Part shown: positions 34,292 through 43,157 of the stretch, piece after piece
How positions within the stretch are numbered: position 1 is the stretch's first letter
Layout: each line of letters begins with the position of its first letter
Assembly (NCBI GenBank): GCA_964418605.1
Contig: CAYQLY010000006.1
Span: 65,018 to 129,017, forward strand
DNA length: 64,000 nucleotides
Reading direction: 5' to 3'
Source of the DNA: CAYQLY01 sp964418605
GTDB lineage: Bacteria; Bacteroidota; Bacteroidia; Cytophagales; Cyclobacteriaceae
Notes under the pieces: generated by a model
The model's database searches: none
What the model was told of the DNA's origin: nothing
Seen by the model: the letters and a program-made list of their open reading frames with translations, nothing else
Program-made: the position numbers and the translations under genes

Positions 34292-36208
34292 TCACCCCAC
34301 AAACTCTTTTAAGCACAGGGTTTTAATAGCTTTAGCAATACTTAATGGATCATAGCCACATTCAGAGTGGAGCTCAAGTTGTTCGCCATGTTCAATGATC
34401 CTATCTGGGATGCCTAATCGTTTAACGGTTGCCTGGTAGTTATGATCAGCCATAAATTCTATGATCGCGCTCCCAAATCCACCGATAATACACCCGTCTT
34501 CTAACGTAATTACTTTATTAAATTTTTTAAATACCTCATGTAAAAGAGCTGTATCTAGTGGTTTTACAAACCGCATATCGTAGTGTGCTACAGATAGATT
34601 TTCTTTTTCAAGCATTTTAAGTGCATCGCTGACATAATTTCCTACATGCCCTATAGATAAAACAGCAATATCATCCCCTTCTTTTATAAGCCGTCCTTTT
34701 CCTATGGGAATTTTTTCGAATGGTATTTTCCAATTTACAAGAACTCCTTCGCCACGTGGGTAACGAATGCAAAAAGGACCCTCTGCATGTAATGTAGCAG
34801 TGTACATTAAATGGCGTAACTCCGATTCATTCATAGGTGCAGAGACAACTAAATGAGGGATGCAGCGCATGTAAGCGATATCGTAGGCACCATGGTGTGT
34901 AGGTCCATCAGCACCTACTAGTCCGGCGCGGTCTAAGCAAAACACAACTGGTAATTTTTGAATACATACATCGTGTATAACTTGGTCATAGGCCCGTTGC
35001 ATGAAGCTGGAATAAATAGTACAAAAAGGGATTAAACCTTGTGTGGCAAGTCCGGCAGAAAAAGTAACGGCATGTTGCTCTGCAATACCTACATCAAATG
35101 CACGATTAGGCATTTCTTTCATCATGATATTCATGGAAGATCCGGATGGCATAGCAGGTGTTATGCCCATGATCTTCTCATTTGCTTTTGCCAATTCAAC
35201 TAATGTATGACCAAATACATCTTGGTATTTAGGTGGCATCGGTTGATCATATATTTTCTTTTTAATCTCTCCTGTAATCTTATCAAACTTGCCTGGCGCA
35301 TGCCATAAGGTTTGATCTTTCTCAGCGAGTGCATATCCCTTGCCTTTTACAGTTAAGCAATGCAATATTTTTGGTCCTGGAATGTCTTTAATTTGATTTA
35401 GCACATGAATAAGTCGGGGTATATCGTGTCCATCTACAGGACCGAAATAGCGAAGTTTTAAGGCTTCAAATAAATTGCTTTGTTTAAGTAGGGTTGTTTT
35501 AACACCTGTTTCAATCTTTGAAACAATCTCGCGTGTGTTTTTCCCAAAACGACTGAGTCTTCCTAAAATATTCCAAATTTTTCGTTTGGCTTCATTATAG
35601 GTTTTAGAGGTGGTAATATCTGTTAAATACTCTTTAAGTGCACCTACATTTGGATCGATGGACATGCAATTGTCATTTAATACGATCAGTAGGTTAGTGT
35701 TCGAAACGCCAGCATGATTCATGGCTTCAAAAGCCATGCCGGCCGTCATAGCTCCATCACCAATCACGGCAATATGATGTCTATCTTTTTCATTTTTATA
35801 CAAAGAGGCTACAGCCATTCCTAAGGCAGCAGAAATGGATGTAGATGAATGACCTACGCCAAAGGTGTCATAAATACTTTCACTTCGTTTAGGAAAACCA
35901 GACAATCCTTTATATTGACGATTGGTGTAAAACGTATCACGTCTTCCGGTTAATATTTTATGCCCGTAAGCTTGATGCCCCACATCCCATACAAGCAAGT
36001 CATCAGGTGTTTGAAATATATAGTGAAGTGCAATGGTAAGTTCTACGACACCCAAACTAGCCCCAAAGTGTCCTCCATAGACGGAAACAATATCGATGAT
36101 AAATTGGCGCAATTCGTGGCTTAATGGAATCAGATCATCAGAAGACAACTTTCGTAAGTCTTCCGGAGAGTTGATTTGTGATAATAATTTTCCCGGGCTA
36201 ATTGTCAT
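34292..36208 (-). CDS. dxs: 1-deoxy-D-xylulose-5-phosphate synthase
   Basis: The start at 36208 (MTISPGKLLSQINSPEDL) is preferred to the ATG five codons upstream. The 638-residue enzyme condenses pyruvate and glyceraldehyde 3-phosphate and feeds the MEP isoprenoid pathway. The TPP-binding region is GDGAMTAGMAFEAMNHAG with LNDNCMSID, and the N-terminal GHQAYGHKILTGR and GVGHSSTSIS are family motifs. The pyrimidine-domain motifs AEQHAVTFSAGLA and DRAGLVGADGPTHHG and the C-terminal transketolase domain (LEDGCIIGGFGSAI) are complete. Length is normal. It is divergent from scpA. Confidence 0.96.
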   Translation of the reverse strand: MTISPGKLLSQINSPEDLRKLSSDDLIPLSHELRQFIIDIVSVYGGHFGASLGVVELTIALHYIFQTPDDLLVWDVGHQAYGHKILTGRRDTFYTNRQYKGLSGFPKRSESIYDTFGVGHSSTSISAALGMAVASLYKNEKDRHHIAVIGDGAMTAGMAFEAMNHAGVSNTNLLIVLNDNCMSIDPNVGALKEYLTDITTSKTYNEAKRKIWNILGRLSRFGKNTREIVSKIETGVKTTLLKQSNLFEALKLRYFGPVDGHDIPRLIHVLNQIKDIPGPKILHCLTVKGKGYALAEKDQTLWHAPGKFDKITGEIKKKIYDQPMPPKYQDVFGHTLVELAKANEKIMGITPAMPSGSSMNIMMKEMPNRAFDVGIAEQHAVTFSAGLATQGLIPFCTIYSSFMQRAYDQVIHDVCIQKLPVVFCLDRAGLVGADGPTHHGAYDIAYMRCIPHLVVSAPMNESELRHLMYTATLHAEGPFCIRYPRGEGVLVNWKIPFEKIPIGKGRLIKEGDDIAVLSIGHVGNYVSDALKMLEKENLSVAHYDMRFVKPLDTALLHEVFKKFNKVITLEDGCIIGGFGSAIIEFMADHNYQATVKRLGIPDRIIEHGEQLELHSECGYDPLSIAKAIKTLCLKEFVG

Positions 36209-36319
36209 GTAGAAAAAATACAAAAAAGAATCTAAAATCGTTTAAAAAAGACTCATTTTTAGCAAAAATAACCTTTTTGTTTCTATTTTTGTGTTCTCAA
36301 ATATAAAAACACACAGCTC

Positions 36320-37075
36320 TTGACATTTGAAATAAAACTTCCGCTTTTTGAAGGTCCGTTTGACTTATTGCTTTTCTTTATTGAGCGAGATGAGCTAGAT
36401 ATTTATGATATTCCTATATCTAAAATTACAAATGATTTTTTAGAGTATCTCCATCGGTTAGAAGAATTAAATATTGAAGTAGCAAGCGAGTTTATAGTGG
36501 TAGCAGCTACATTAATGCGTATCAAAGCTAAAATGCTTTTGCCGCGACCTGTATTGGATGAACAAGGAAATGAAATAGACCCCCGTGAAGAATTAGTTAA
36601 GCATCTTTTAGAATATAAGAAGTATAAGGCTGTCATTCGGGATTTTATGATCATGGAAGATAGCGTACTGGGGCGTGAAAAACGAGCAAATAGTTTAAGA
36701 GAAATTCGAAAAATAGCCGAAACAAATAGTGTAGAAGCTGAATTACAGGATATCGATTTGTATAAATTGCTTAAGGTTTTTGAAAAAGTAATGAAGCGGT
36801 ATGAGCAAGTCAAAAATAAGCCTGTTCATACTATTACACCTTTTGCTTATACTGTTGAAGGCCAAAAAGACTATTTATTGCGTAAAGTTTCGAACAAGTC
36901 AACCATTTCTTTCGAAGAAATTATACAAGATAATTACGAAAAAGCTGCTGTTGTATTTAATTTTTTAGCAATTTTAGAATTGTTACAAGTAGGGATTATT
37001 ATGATTCATGTGGGGATAGGTTTTAATAATTTTTGGATTGAAAAAAATAATCAGACAGTGGAGTCATTAATGTAA
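36320..37075 (+). CDS. scpA: Segregation and condensation protein A
   Basis: The only reasonable start in this frame is a TTG at 36320, since no in-frame ATG or GTG precedes the conserved opening FEIKLPLFEGPFDLLLFFIE. The 251-residue kleisin bridges SMC heads with ScpB in chromosome condensation. RDELDIYDIPISKIT near 24-38 and ASEFIVVAATLMRIKAKMLL near 56-75 are family features, and the winged-helix end reads FNFLAILELLQVG. scpB is not in view. The gene starts a run with dedA, a methylase, DUF4846, moxR and DUF58, overlapping dedA by one base (TAATG). Confidence 0.9.
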   Translation: MTFEIKLPLFEGPFDLLLFFIERDELDIYDIPISKITNDFLEYLHRLEELNIEVASEFIVVAATLMRIKAKMLLPRPVLDEQGNEIDPREELVKHLLEYKKYKAVIRDFMIMEDSVLGREKRANSLREIRKIAETNSVEAELQDIDLYKLLKVFEKVMKRYEQVKNKPVHTITPFAYTVEGQKDYLLRKVSNKSTISFEEIIQDNYEKAAVVFNFLAILELLQVGIIMIHVGIGFNNFWIEKNNQTVESLM

Positions 37076-37695
37076 TGGATTTTTGGAAAACTTTACTAGA
37101 TTCACACGAGCTCATTCATACCGGAGGACTTATTGTCATTGCATTAGTCGTTTTTGCTGAGTGTGGTCTTTTCTTTGGATTTTTTTTACCAGGTGATTAT
37201 CTCTTATTCTCAGCTGGTTTGTTTTGTGGTACTAATGAGCTGGATGTTTCCATTATTAATTTATTGCTTATTTTACTCGTTGCTTCTGTTTCTGGAAATT
37301 TTGTGGGTTATTTTTTTGGAAAAAAAGTAGGGCGGAAATTATTTCTTAGAAAAAATTCATTTTTATTTAAATATGAATACTTAGTTCGCACTCGAGCTTA
37401 TTATATGAAATATGGTGGAAATACGCTTATCGTAGCTCGGTTTTTCCCCATTATTCGAACATTTGCGCCGATACTAGCCGGAGTCGTTGAAATGAACATT
37501 AAAAAATTTACCATTTATAATGTGGTAGGAGGCGTGTTATGGATTGTTTCATTGGTGTTAAGCGGTTATTATTTGGGTCGACGATTCCCCAATCTGATTA
37601 ATTACTTGGAATACATTATTATCGGATTTTTACTTATTACATCTATTGTTTTGGTGAGGGCTTTTTTAAAAATGCGAAAAAAGAAAAGTGCATAA
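37075..37695 (+). CDS. DedA-family membrane protein
   Basis: A 206-residue inner-membrane protein of the DedA / SNARE-associated superfamily. The re-entrant loop AECGLFFGFFLPGDYLLFS near 29-47, GNFVGYFFGKKVGRK near 75-89 and YGGNTLIVARFFPIIRTFAP near 112-131 contain the conserved Glu and Arg residues. Five or six membrane segments are visible. DedA proteins are now seen as lipid transporters or scramblases (for example undecaprenyl phosphate recycling), but the cargo here is not known. It overlaps scpA by one base and abuts the methylase. Confidence 0.88.
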   Translation: MDFWKTLLDSHELIHTGGLIVIALVVFAECGLFFGFFLPGDYLLFSAGLFCGTNELDVSIINLLLILLVASVSGNFVGYFFGKKVGRKLFLRKNSFLFKYEYLVRTRAYYMKYGGNTLIVARFFPIIRTFAPILAGVVEMNIKKFTIYNVVGGVLWIVSLVLSGYYLGRRFPNLINYLEYIIIGFLLITSIVLVRAFLKMRKKKSA

Positions 37696-38427
37696 ATGTC
37701 TCTATTGGTGCAAACATCTATTCAAACCATTTATATTATTCCATCACTTATCGCTGAGCAATCAAAAGATAAAAGCATCACGCCTGAATTGGTATCTATC
37801 ATTAAAAAACTCCCTGCTTTTTTAGTAGAAAATAAAAAAACAGCTCGGCGTTTTATAGCTCAATTACAGTTAGATATTTATTTTGATTCGCTTCATTGGT
37901 ATGAATTAACAAAAGACACTTCCGCACAAGAAGTAAAAGCTATGTTTGATGAGATCCAAAAATTAGGTCTTTCGGATATTGGTCTTCTCTCTGATGCCGG
38001 TTGTCCTGGTATTGCAGATCCTGGTTCACTTGCTATACAATATGCACATCAACATAATATAAAAGTAGTTCCTTTGGTAGGCCCTTCTTCTATTCTATTA
38101 GCGTTAATGGCGTCTGGATTGAATGGCCAATCATTCGTCTTTCATGGTTACATTCCTATTCCTGAAGATCAACGTAGTCGATATATTAAGTCTATGGAAA
38201 AAGATAGTATACAGAATGCTCGAACACAGATTTTTATAGAGACACCGTATCGTAATCACTCTGTATTAAAAACGATCTTGGCAACATGTCATCCTCGAAC
38301 AAAGCTTTGTATTGCTTCAAATATGACAGCCAGCGATGAATATATTAGAACTAGTTCTATTGCGGAGTGGATAAGAAATCCGATCGATCTTTCTAAAAAA
38401 CCAACAGTATTTTTAATAGGTCAATAA
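37696..38427 (+). CDS. RsmI-like SAM-dependent methyltransferase (tetrapyrrole methylase fold)
   Basis: A 243-residue protein of the tetrapyrrole methylase fold. The segment IGLLSDAGCPGIADPGSLAI near residues 95-114 is close to the RsmI active-site sequence, and VVPLVGPSSILLALMASGL near 125-143 is the second family motif. It lacks the long N-terminal family opening of true RsmI and has Cys where RsmI proteins usually have Thr (DAGCPG), so it is probably the second RsmI-like paralogue of Bacteroidota, not necessarily the 16S rRNA 2'-O-methylase. Start and stop abut neighbours (ATG after TAA; TAATG). Confidence 0.75.
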   Translation: MSLLVQTSIQTIYIIPSLIAEQSKDKSITPELVSIIKKLPAFLVENKKTARRFIAQLQLDIYFDSLHWYELTKDTSAQEVKAMFDEIQKLGLSDIGLLSDAGCPGIADPGSLAIQYAHQHNIKVVPLVGPSSILLALMASGLNGQSFVFHGYIPIPEDQRSRYIKSMEKDSIQNARTQIFIETPYRNHSVLKTILATCHPRTKLCIASNMTASDEYIRTSSIAEWIRNPIDLSKKPTVFLIGQ

Positions 38428-39245
38428 TGAATTATAAAAATATATCTTTTGTTTTTTATTCTATATTTTGTGTGTGTTTTGCTTTCTGTCAGGAAAAAAC
38501 AAATCCGTATGCAACTATTGAAAAAATACCGACACCATCTGGCTATGAGCGCGTAGTGGTAGATAAAGATGTATTTGGAACATATTTGCGGCAGTTGCCT
38601 TTAAAAAAATCACGAACGGTCTGTTTATATAATGGGAAACAAAAAAGCAATCAAAATGCACAATTTGCAGTTGTTGATGTAAGTGTTGGAAATAAGGATT
38701 TACAACAATGCGCAGATGCTGTTATTCGTTTGCGTGCAGAGTATTTATTTCAACAAAAAAAATACAAATCCATTCATTTTAATTTTTCCAATGGATTTAA
38801 AGTTGACTATGATATGTATGCTAATGGCAATAGACTTCGGGAAACAAAAGGTATTTTTTCTTGGAAAAAAACAACAAAGCAAGATTACTCTCATGATACA
38901 TTTTTAAAATATCTTGATCTTGTATTTGTGTATGCTGGATCGTATTCGCTGAGTAAAGAGCTTTCATTTGTTTCACCTATTTCTCTTATCCAACCAGGTG
39001 ATGTTTTTATTGAAGGTGGATTTCCAGGTCATGCAGTTATTGTAGTGGATGTGGCTGTTTCAAAAGAAGGTAAAAAAATAGCTCTTTTAGCTCAAAGTTA
39101 TATGCCAGCCCAAGATATTCATGTTTTAGTTAATTCTACAAATAGTGTGCTTAGTCCTTGGTTTGAAATCACGGCTGAAGAGTCAGATTTATTTACGCCT
39201 GAATGGATATTTAAAAAAAAGAATTTAAAAAGATTTAAGCAGTAG
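38427..39245 (+). CDS. DUF4846-family exported protein
   Basis: A 272-residue protein with a signal peptide (FYSIFCVCFAFCQEKT). Family-like elements are GYERVVVDKDVFGTYLRQLP near 39-58, QQCADAVIRLRAEYLFQQKK near 93-112 and the C-terminal PGDVFIEGGFPGHAVIVVDV near 192-211 with AQSYMPAQDIHVL. The conserved Gly-His part looks like a cysteine-peptidase-type or hydrolase-like fold, but no catalytic set is proven. It overlaps the upstream gene by one base, so it belongs to the scpA run. The periplasmic role is unknown. Confidence 0.8.
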   Translation: MNYKNISFVFYSIFCVCFAFCQEKTNPYATIEKIPTPSGYERVVVDKDVFGTYLRQLPLKKSRTVCLYNGKQKSNQNAQFAVVDVSVGNKDLQQCADAVIRLRAEYLFQQKKYKSIHFNFSNGFKVDYDMYANGNRLRETKGIFSWKKTTKQDYSHDTFLKYLDLVFVYAGSYSLSKELSFVSPISLIQPGDVFIEGGFPGHAVIVVDVAVSKEGKKIALLAQSYMPAQDIHVLVNSTNSVLSPWFEITAEESDLFTPEWIFKKKNLKRFKQ

Positions 39246-39305
39246 AGTAGATTCAACAATCATTGACTCATTTTTTTTATATTCGACTTTTAATTCAAGT
39301 TAATT

Positions 39306-40268
39306 ATGTTTGAAAATCGTGTTAATTTACAAGAACTTAGTGATGGTGCAGCTGCTATTAGAGCAGAAATAGGCAAGGTTATTATAGGTCAGCATCGTAT
39401 GGTGAATTTGTTGCTCACCGCTATATTAGCTGATGGGCATGTGCTTATTGAAGGGGTTCCGGGTATTGCTAAAACCATGGCAAGTAAATTACTTGCTAAA
39501 ACTATTTCTACAGGTTTTTCCCGCATTCAATTTACGCCTGATTTGATGCCTTCAGATATTTTGGGTACTTCTATTTTTAATACCCAAAAAGCAGAATTTG
39601 AATTTCGTAAGGGGCCTATATTTTCAAATATTGTTCTTATCGATGAAATTAATCGGTCTCCGGCAAAGACACAGGCCGCATTGTTTGAGGTCATGGAAGA
39701 GAGGCAAGTCACATTAGATGGAAAAACATATAAAATGGAAAAACCATTTATTGTTCTAGCTACACAAAATCCTATAGATCAAGAAGGGACCTATCGATTG
39801 CCAGAGGCACAACTTGATCGGTTTTTATTTAAAATTATAGTGACTTATCCTTCGCTTGAAGAAGAAACGAAAATTTTAACTGAATTTCATCATCACCAAG
39901 GACAGCCTGTACAATCCGTTAATTCTGTATGGAAAGTAGAAAAGTTGGAAGAATACAGAGCGTGTGTAAAATCAATCCATATTGAAGCGCCTTTGGTTCA
40001 TTATATTGCACAGCTGGTTAATCAAACACGATCTAATCGAGATTTATTTTTAGGCGCATCGCCAAGAGCATCCTTAGCTATTTTAAATGCTTCTAAAGCT
40101 TTTGCTGCTATTCAAGGTCGTGATTTTGTAACGCCTGAAGATATTAAAGAGATAGCTCCTGTGGTGCTTAATCATCGGGTTATGTTGACTCCTGAAAAAG
40201 AAATGGAAGGCGCCACATCTGAATTGGTGATTAAACAGTTGGTGGATAAAATAGAAGTACCACGATAA
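39306..40268 (+). CDS. MoxR-type AAA+ ATPase
   Basis: A 320-residue AAA+ ATPase of the MoxR group. Walker A is GVPGIAKTMA near 51-60, Walker B is IVLIDEINRSPAKTQAAL near 110-127, and sensor 1 is VLATQNPIDQEGTYRLPEAQ near 152-171. GASPRASLAILNASKAFA near 253 is the sensor 2 region. MoxR proteins act as chaperones that activate VWA or DUF58 partner proteins. The DUF58 gene follows with no gap, the classical pairing. Confidence 0.94.
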   Translation: MFENRVNLQELSDGAAAIRAEIGKVIIGQHRMVNLLLTAILADGHVLIEGVPGIAKTMASKLLAKTISTGFSRIQFTPDLMPSDILGTSIFNTQKAEFEFRKGPIFSNIVLIDEINRSPAKTQAALFEVMEERQVTLDGKTYKMEKPFIVLATQNPIDQEGTYRLPEAQLDRFLFKIIVTYPSLEEETKILTEFHHHQGQPVQSVNSVWKVEKLEEYRACVKSIHIEAPLVHYIAQLVNQTRSNRDLFLGASPRASLAILNASKAFAAIQGRDFVTPEDIKEIAPVVLNHRVMLTPEKEMEGATSELVIKQLVDKIEVPR

Positions 40269-41600
40269 ATGATTATCATTAAAAGTATTTACTTACGACA
40301 AAGGCTCTATATATTATTGAGTAGTATCGTTGTTTTGTTTATTTTGGGATTTATATGGCCTCTCTTTTATAGTCTTGGTAAATTATCTATTTTAGTTGTA
40401 GTTGGCTTAGTCTTCGTTGATAGTATTCTCCTTTACAGCAAACGTGATGGTGTTTTAGCTGAGCGTATCATGGCTAATAAATTGTCAAATGGGGATAAAA
40501 ATAATATATCTATTTATATTCAAAACAACTATTCTTTTCAAACCCAGATAGAAATTCTGGATGAAATTCCTCATCAGTTTCAAATACGTGATTTTTTAAT
40601 TAAGTTATCATTGAATGCTAATCAGCAAGGTAGTAGAAGTTATACGGTTAGGCCTGTTAAGCGTGGAGAGTATAAGTTTGGTGGGCTGCATGTGTTTGTT
40701 GTGACAGTTCTTGGTTTAGTAAGCAGAAGGTATACGTTTTCTTCCGAAAAAAACGTACCTGTTTATCCCTCTTTTGTACAAATGCGAAAATATGCATTGT
40801 TGGCCATCTCTAATCGATTGACTATGTATGGTGTCAAAAAAATAAGAAAAATAGGGCATAATCAAGAGTTTGATCAAATCAAACTATACACCTTTGGAGA
40901 CGACTACCGTACTGTTAATTGGAAAGCAACAGCTCGAAAAGGAGAGTTAATGGTTAATCAATACCAAGATGAACGATCTCAGCAAGTTTATAGTGTGATT
41001 GATAAGGGCCGTGTTATGAAAATGCCTTTCGAAGGAATGAGTTTGTTGGATTATGCCATTAACGCCAGCTTGGTCATCTCTAACATAGCTATTAGCAAGG
41101 ATGATAAAGCAGGTCTTATGACATTCACAAACCGTGTACAAGCAACATTGCCTGCAAGTAAAAATCATTCTCAAATGCAAAAAATTGCAGATATGTTATA
41201 TAATCAAAAGACAAATTTTGAAGAGTCTGATTTCGAATCATTATATGCGCATATTAAACGAGCGATTTCTCAACGCAGTTTGATTTTACTTTATACTAAT
41301 TTTGAGACAGTGTCTTCGTTGCAAAATCAATTGCCCTATCTTCAAAAGATAGCAACCACACATTTGTTGATTGTGGTTTTTTTTGAAAACACAGAGTTGA
41401 AATCATTGATTGAAAAAAAACCAACTAATACAGAAGAGATTTATCTTCAAACCATTGCTGAAAAATTTGCTTTTGAAAAGAGGTTAATTGTAAAAGAATT
41501 GCAGAAGGTGGGAATACAAGCTATTTTAACGTCCCCACAACATCTTACAGTGAATACAATTAATAAGTATCTTGAACTTAAAGCGAGGGGGCTTATTTGA
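40269..41600 (+). CDS. DUF58-domain membrane protein, MoxR partner
   Basis: A 443-residue protein with two N-terminal membrane segments (YILLSSIVVLFILGFIWPLF and LSILVVVGLVFVDSILLY), a beta-rich region, and the DUF58 signature GDDYRTVNWKATARKGEL near residues 210-227 inside a VWA-like fold (SVIDKGRVM follows). Such proteins pair with MoxR ATPases. The gene starts immediately after the moxR stop and is followed by a terminator, so moxR-DUF58 ends the scpA transcription unit. The role is not established, though the families are linked to envelope stability. Confidence 0.88.
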   Translation: MIIIKSIYLRQRLYILLSSIVVLFILGFIWPLFYSLGKLSILVVVGLVFVDSILLYSKRDGVLAERIMANKLSNGDKNNISIYIQNNYSFQTQIEILDEIPHQFQIRDFLIKLSLNANQQGSRSYTVRPVKRGEYKFGGLHVFVVTVLGLVSRRYTFSSEKNVPVYPSFVQMRKYALLAISNRLTMYGVKKIRKIGHNQEFDQIKLYTFGDDYRTVNWKATARKGELMVNQYQDERSQQVYSVIDKGRVMKMPFEGMSLLDYAINASLVISNIAISKDDKAGLMTFTNRVQATLPASKNHSQMQKIADMLYNQKTNFEESDFESLYAHIKRAISQRSLILLYTNFETVSSLQNQLPYLQKIATTHLLIVVFFENTELKSLIEKKPTNTEEIYLQTIAEKFAFEKRLIVKELQKVGIQAILTSPQHLTVNTINKYLELKARGLI

Positions 41601-41605
41601 TATAT

Positions 41606-41641
41606 AAAAAAATAAGGCTGAGTGCTCAACCTTATTTTTTT
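41606..41641. terminator. Intrinsic terminator between convergent genes
   Basis: Arms AATAAGGCTGAG / CTCAACCTTATT (one mismatch) around TG, with an A-run on the left and a T-run on the right. It can end both the DUF58 transcript and the minus-strand lipoprotein transcript. Confidence 0.85.
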
Positions 41642-41666
41642 AAGTTATATATTCTGTTAAGTTGTT

Positions 41667-43100
41667 TTAATAGCGGTAGATGAAGCTATATTTAATGTAG
41701 TCTGAATCTGAGATTTCCACAGCTGTGATCTGAATTACGACATAGTAATCCATTTGTCTTATTTTTGCTATAAACATATCTCCTTTTTTTAAACTATACT
41801 CACCCAAGTCAATTAATTTTTCACCAGAATCATGTATGGCTTTAGCACTTTCATAATCTAGGCCATCAAAATTAATGCCGTTTGCTTTGACATAGGTTGT
41901 TCCATTTTCGGTTGTTTCAGTGGCGCCTTTTTTACCATTAATATTATGGCCTGATCTAAAATTATGCACATTTTTAGTTATACTCAATCCTCCGCCATCA
42001 ACTATGAATGTCAAAAGTTGAGCCTCCATATCGATTTTCATAAACGTACTATTGTCTTTATGAAAACTATCACTAGCATCATTGATTAAAATCATGTGTT
42101 GCATAAAGTCATAACCAGTTTGTTCATTAGTTGTAATGTTACGTGTAAGTGATCTTGTTATTGAAGTATGTGCTAACCCTCTATTTATAGGGACAATAGA
42201 CCATATAGCTATAGTATTATTTTTAGACTTTATACTAAAACTAGTTGAAGCGGATATATTGATTATAGTTGGTATTCCATTTATTACTTCTGCATCTGTA
42301 GAAACAGCAAACTTATCTACTTGTACGTTTTCTAAGATTGCCCCGTTGTCATAAAATACTTTAATAGAACGTGTTGTTTTATCTATTTCCACAGAAAAAC
42401 TATTATCGATCAGGCTAAATTCAGTAATATCGTTCTCGTCAATTAATAAACCTCCTTTTTTTGTGATACTAACACTTACTACCCATTCCTGAGACTCATT
42501 GTATAGTCCTTTGACAAAGAATGAAACAGGATTGCTAAAGTTAATAGGTTGGTTTATTGCTAAAGAAACAGTAGTTTTACTAGAGGATGTAACAGATAAA
42601 ACCATTAATTGTGAAATATCTACTGCTGCACCATCTACTTCAAGGAATATAGTGTGTTGTTTTTCATCGATAACTGCGCTTCCTATTTGGCTTTGAACCA
42701 TAAAGCTTAAAACAGATAAAGGACTAGATTCCATTATCGTATTTACTATATATGTTTTGGATATACCTTTAGAGTCCACAGCTTTATATTTTAATTGTTT
42801 ACTAAGGTCTACGGTTTGTGTAGGACTTGGAGAGATGGATGCTCCTTGAGCTAACTTTATAATAGGTTTAATAGCTCGTATATCACTATAAGGAACTTTT
42901 AATTGGATTATACTATCTTTTTCAATAACCCCTGTGTAGGTTTTATCATCGATTATAATTGAAAACTCTTGTATATGTCCTGAACTTGAAACACTTGAAA
43001 TTGTTGCTGGTGTTTGCACCGATTTATCCATGCAAGAATAAAATACTACCAGCATAAGAGCTATCGAAGATAGGCGCGTAAATATATGTATTGTTTTCAT
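41667..43100 (-). CDS. Lipoprotein with tandem DUF5018-like repeats
   Basis: A 477-residue predicted lipoprotein (signal IALMLVVFYSCMDKS). Three successive about 80-residue beta units can be aligned by eye: residues about 42-125 (FSIIIDDKTYTGVIEKDSII, then IIKLAQGASISPSPTQTVDL), about 128-215 (LSFMVQSQIGSAVIDEKQHT), and about 228-305 (FSLIDNSFSVEIDKTTRSIK). The first is closest to the DUF5018 surface-protein repeat with SPSPTQTVDLSKQLKYKAV. The last about 150 residues form a separate unassigned domain with INFDGLDYESAKAIHDSGEK. It is probably a surface-displayed binding protein. It is monocistronic and convergent with DUF58. Confidence 0.7.
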   Translation of the reverse strand: MKTIHIFTRLSSIALMLVVFYSCMDKSVQTPATISSVSSSGHIQEFSIIIDDKTYTGVIEKDSIIQLKVPYSDIRAIKPIIKLAQGASISPSPTQTVDLSKQLKYKAVDSKGISKTYIVNTIMESSPLSVLSFMVQSQIGSAVIDEKQHTIFLEVDGAAVDISQLMVLSVTSSSKTTVSLAINQPINFSNPVSFFVKGLYNESQEWVVSVSITKKGGLLIDENDITEFSLIDNSFSVEIDKTTRSIKVFYDNGAILENVQVDKFAVSTDAEVINGIPTIINISASTSFSIKSKNNTIAIWSIVPINRGLAHTSITRSLTRNITTNEQTGYDFMQHMILINDASDSFHKDNSTFMKIDMEAQLLTFIVDGGGLSITKNVHNFRSGHNINGKKGATETTENGTTYVKANGINFDGLDYESAKAIHDSGEKLIDLGEYSLKKGDMFIAKIRQMDYYVVIQITAVEISDSDYIKYSFIYRY

Positions 43101-43157
43101 AAGTGTGAGTTTAATTATTATAACCTTATACGCTTTAGGGTTAAAATAGTTTCACAG

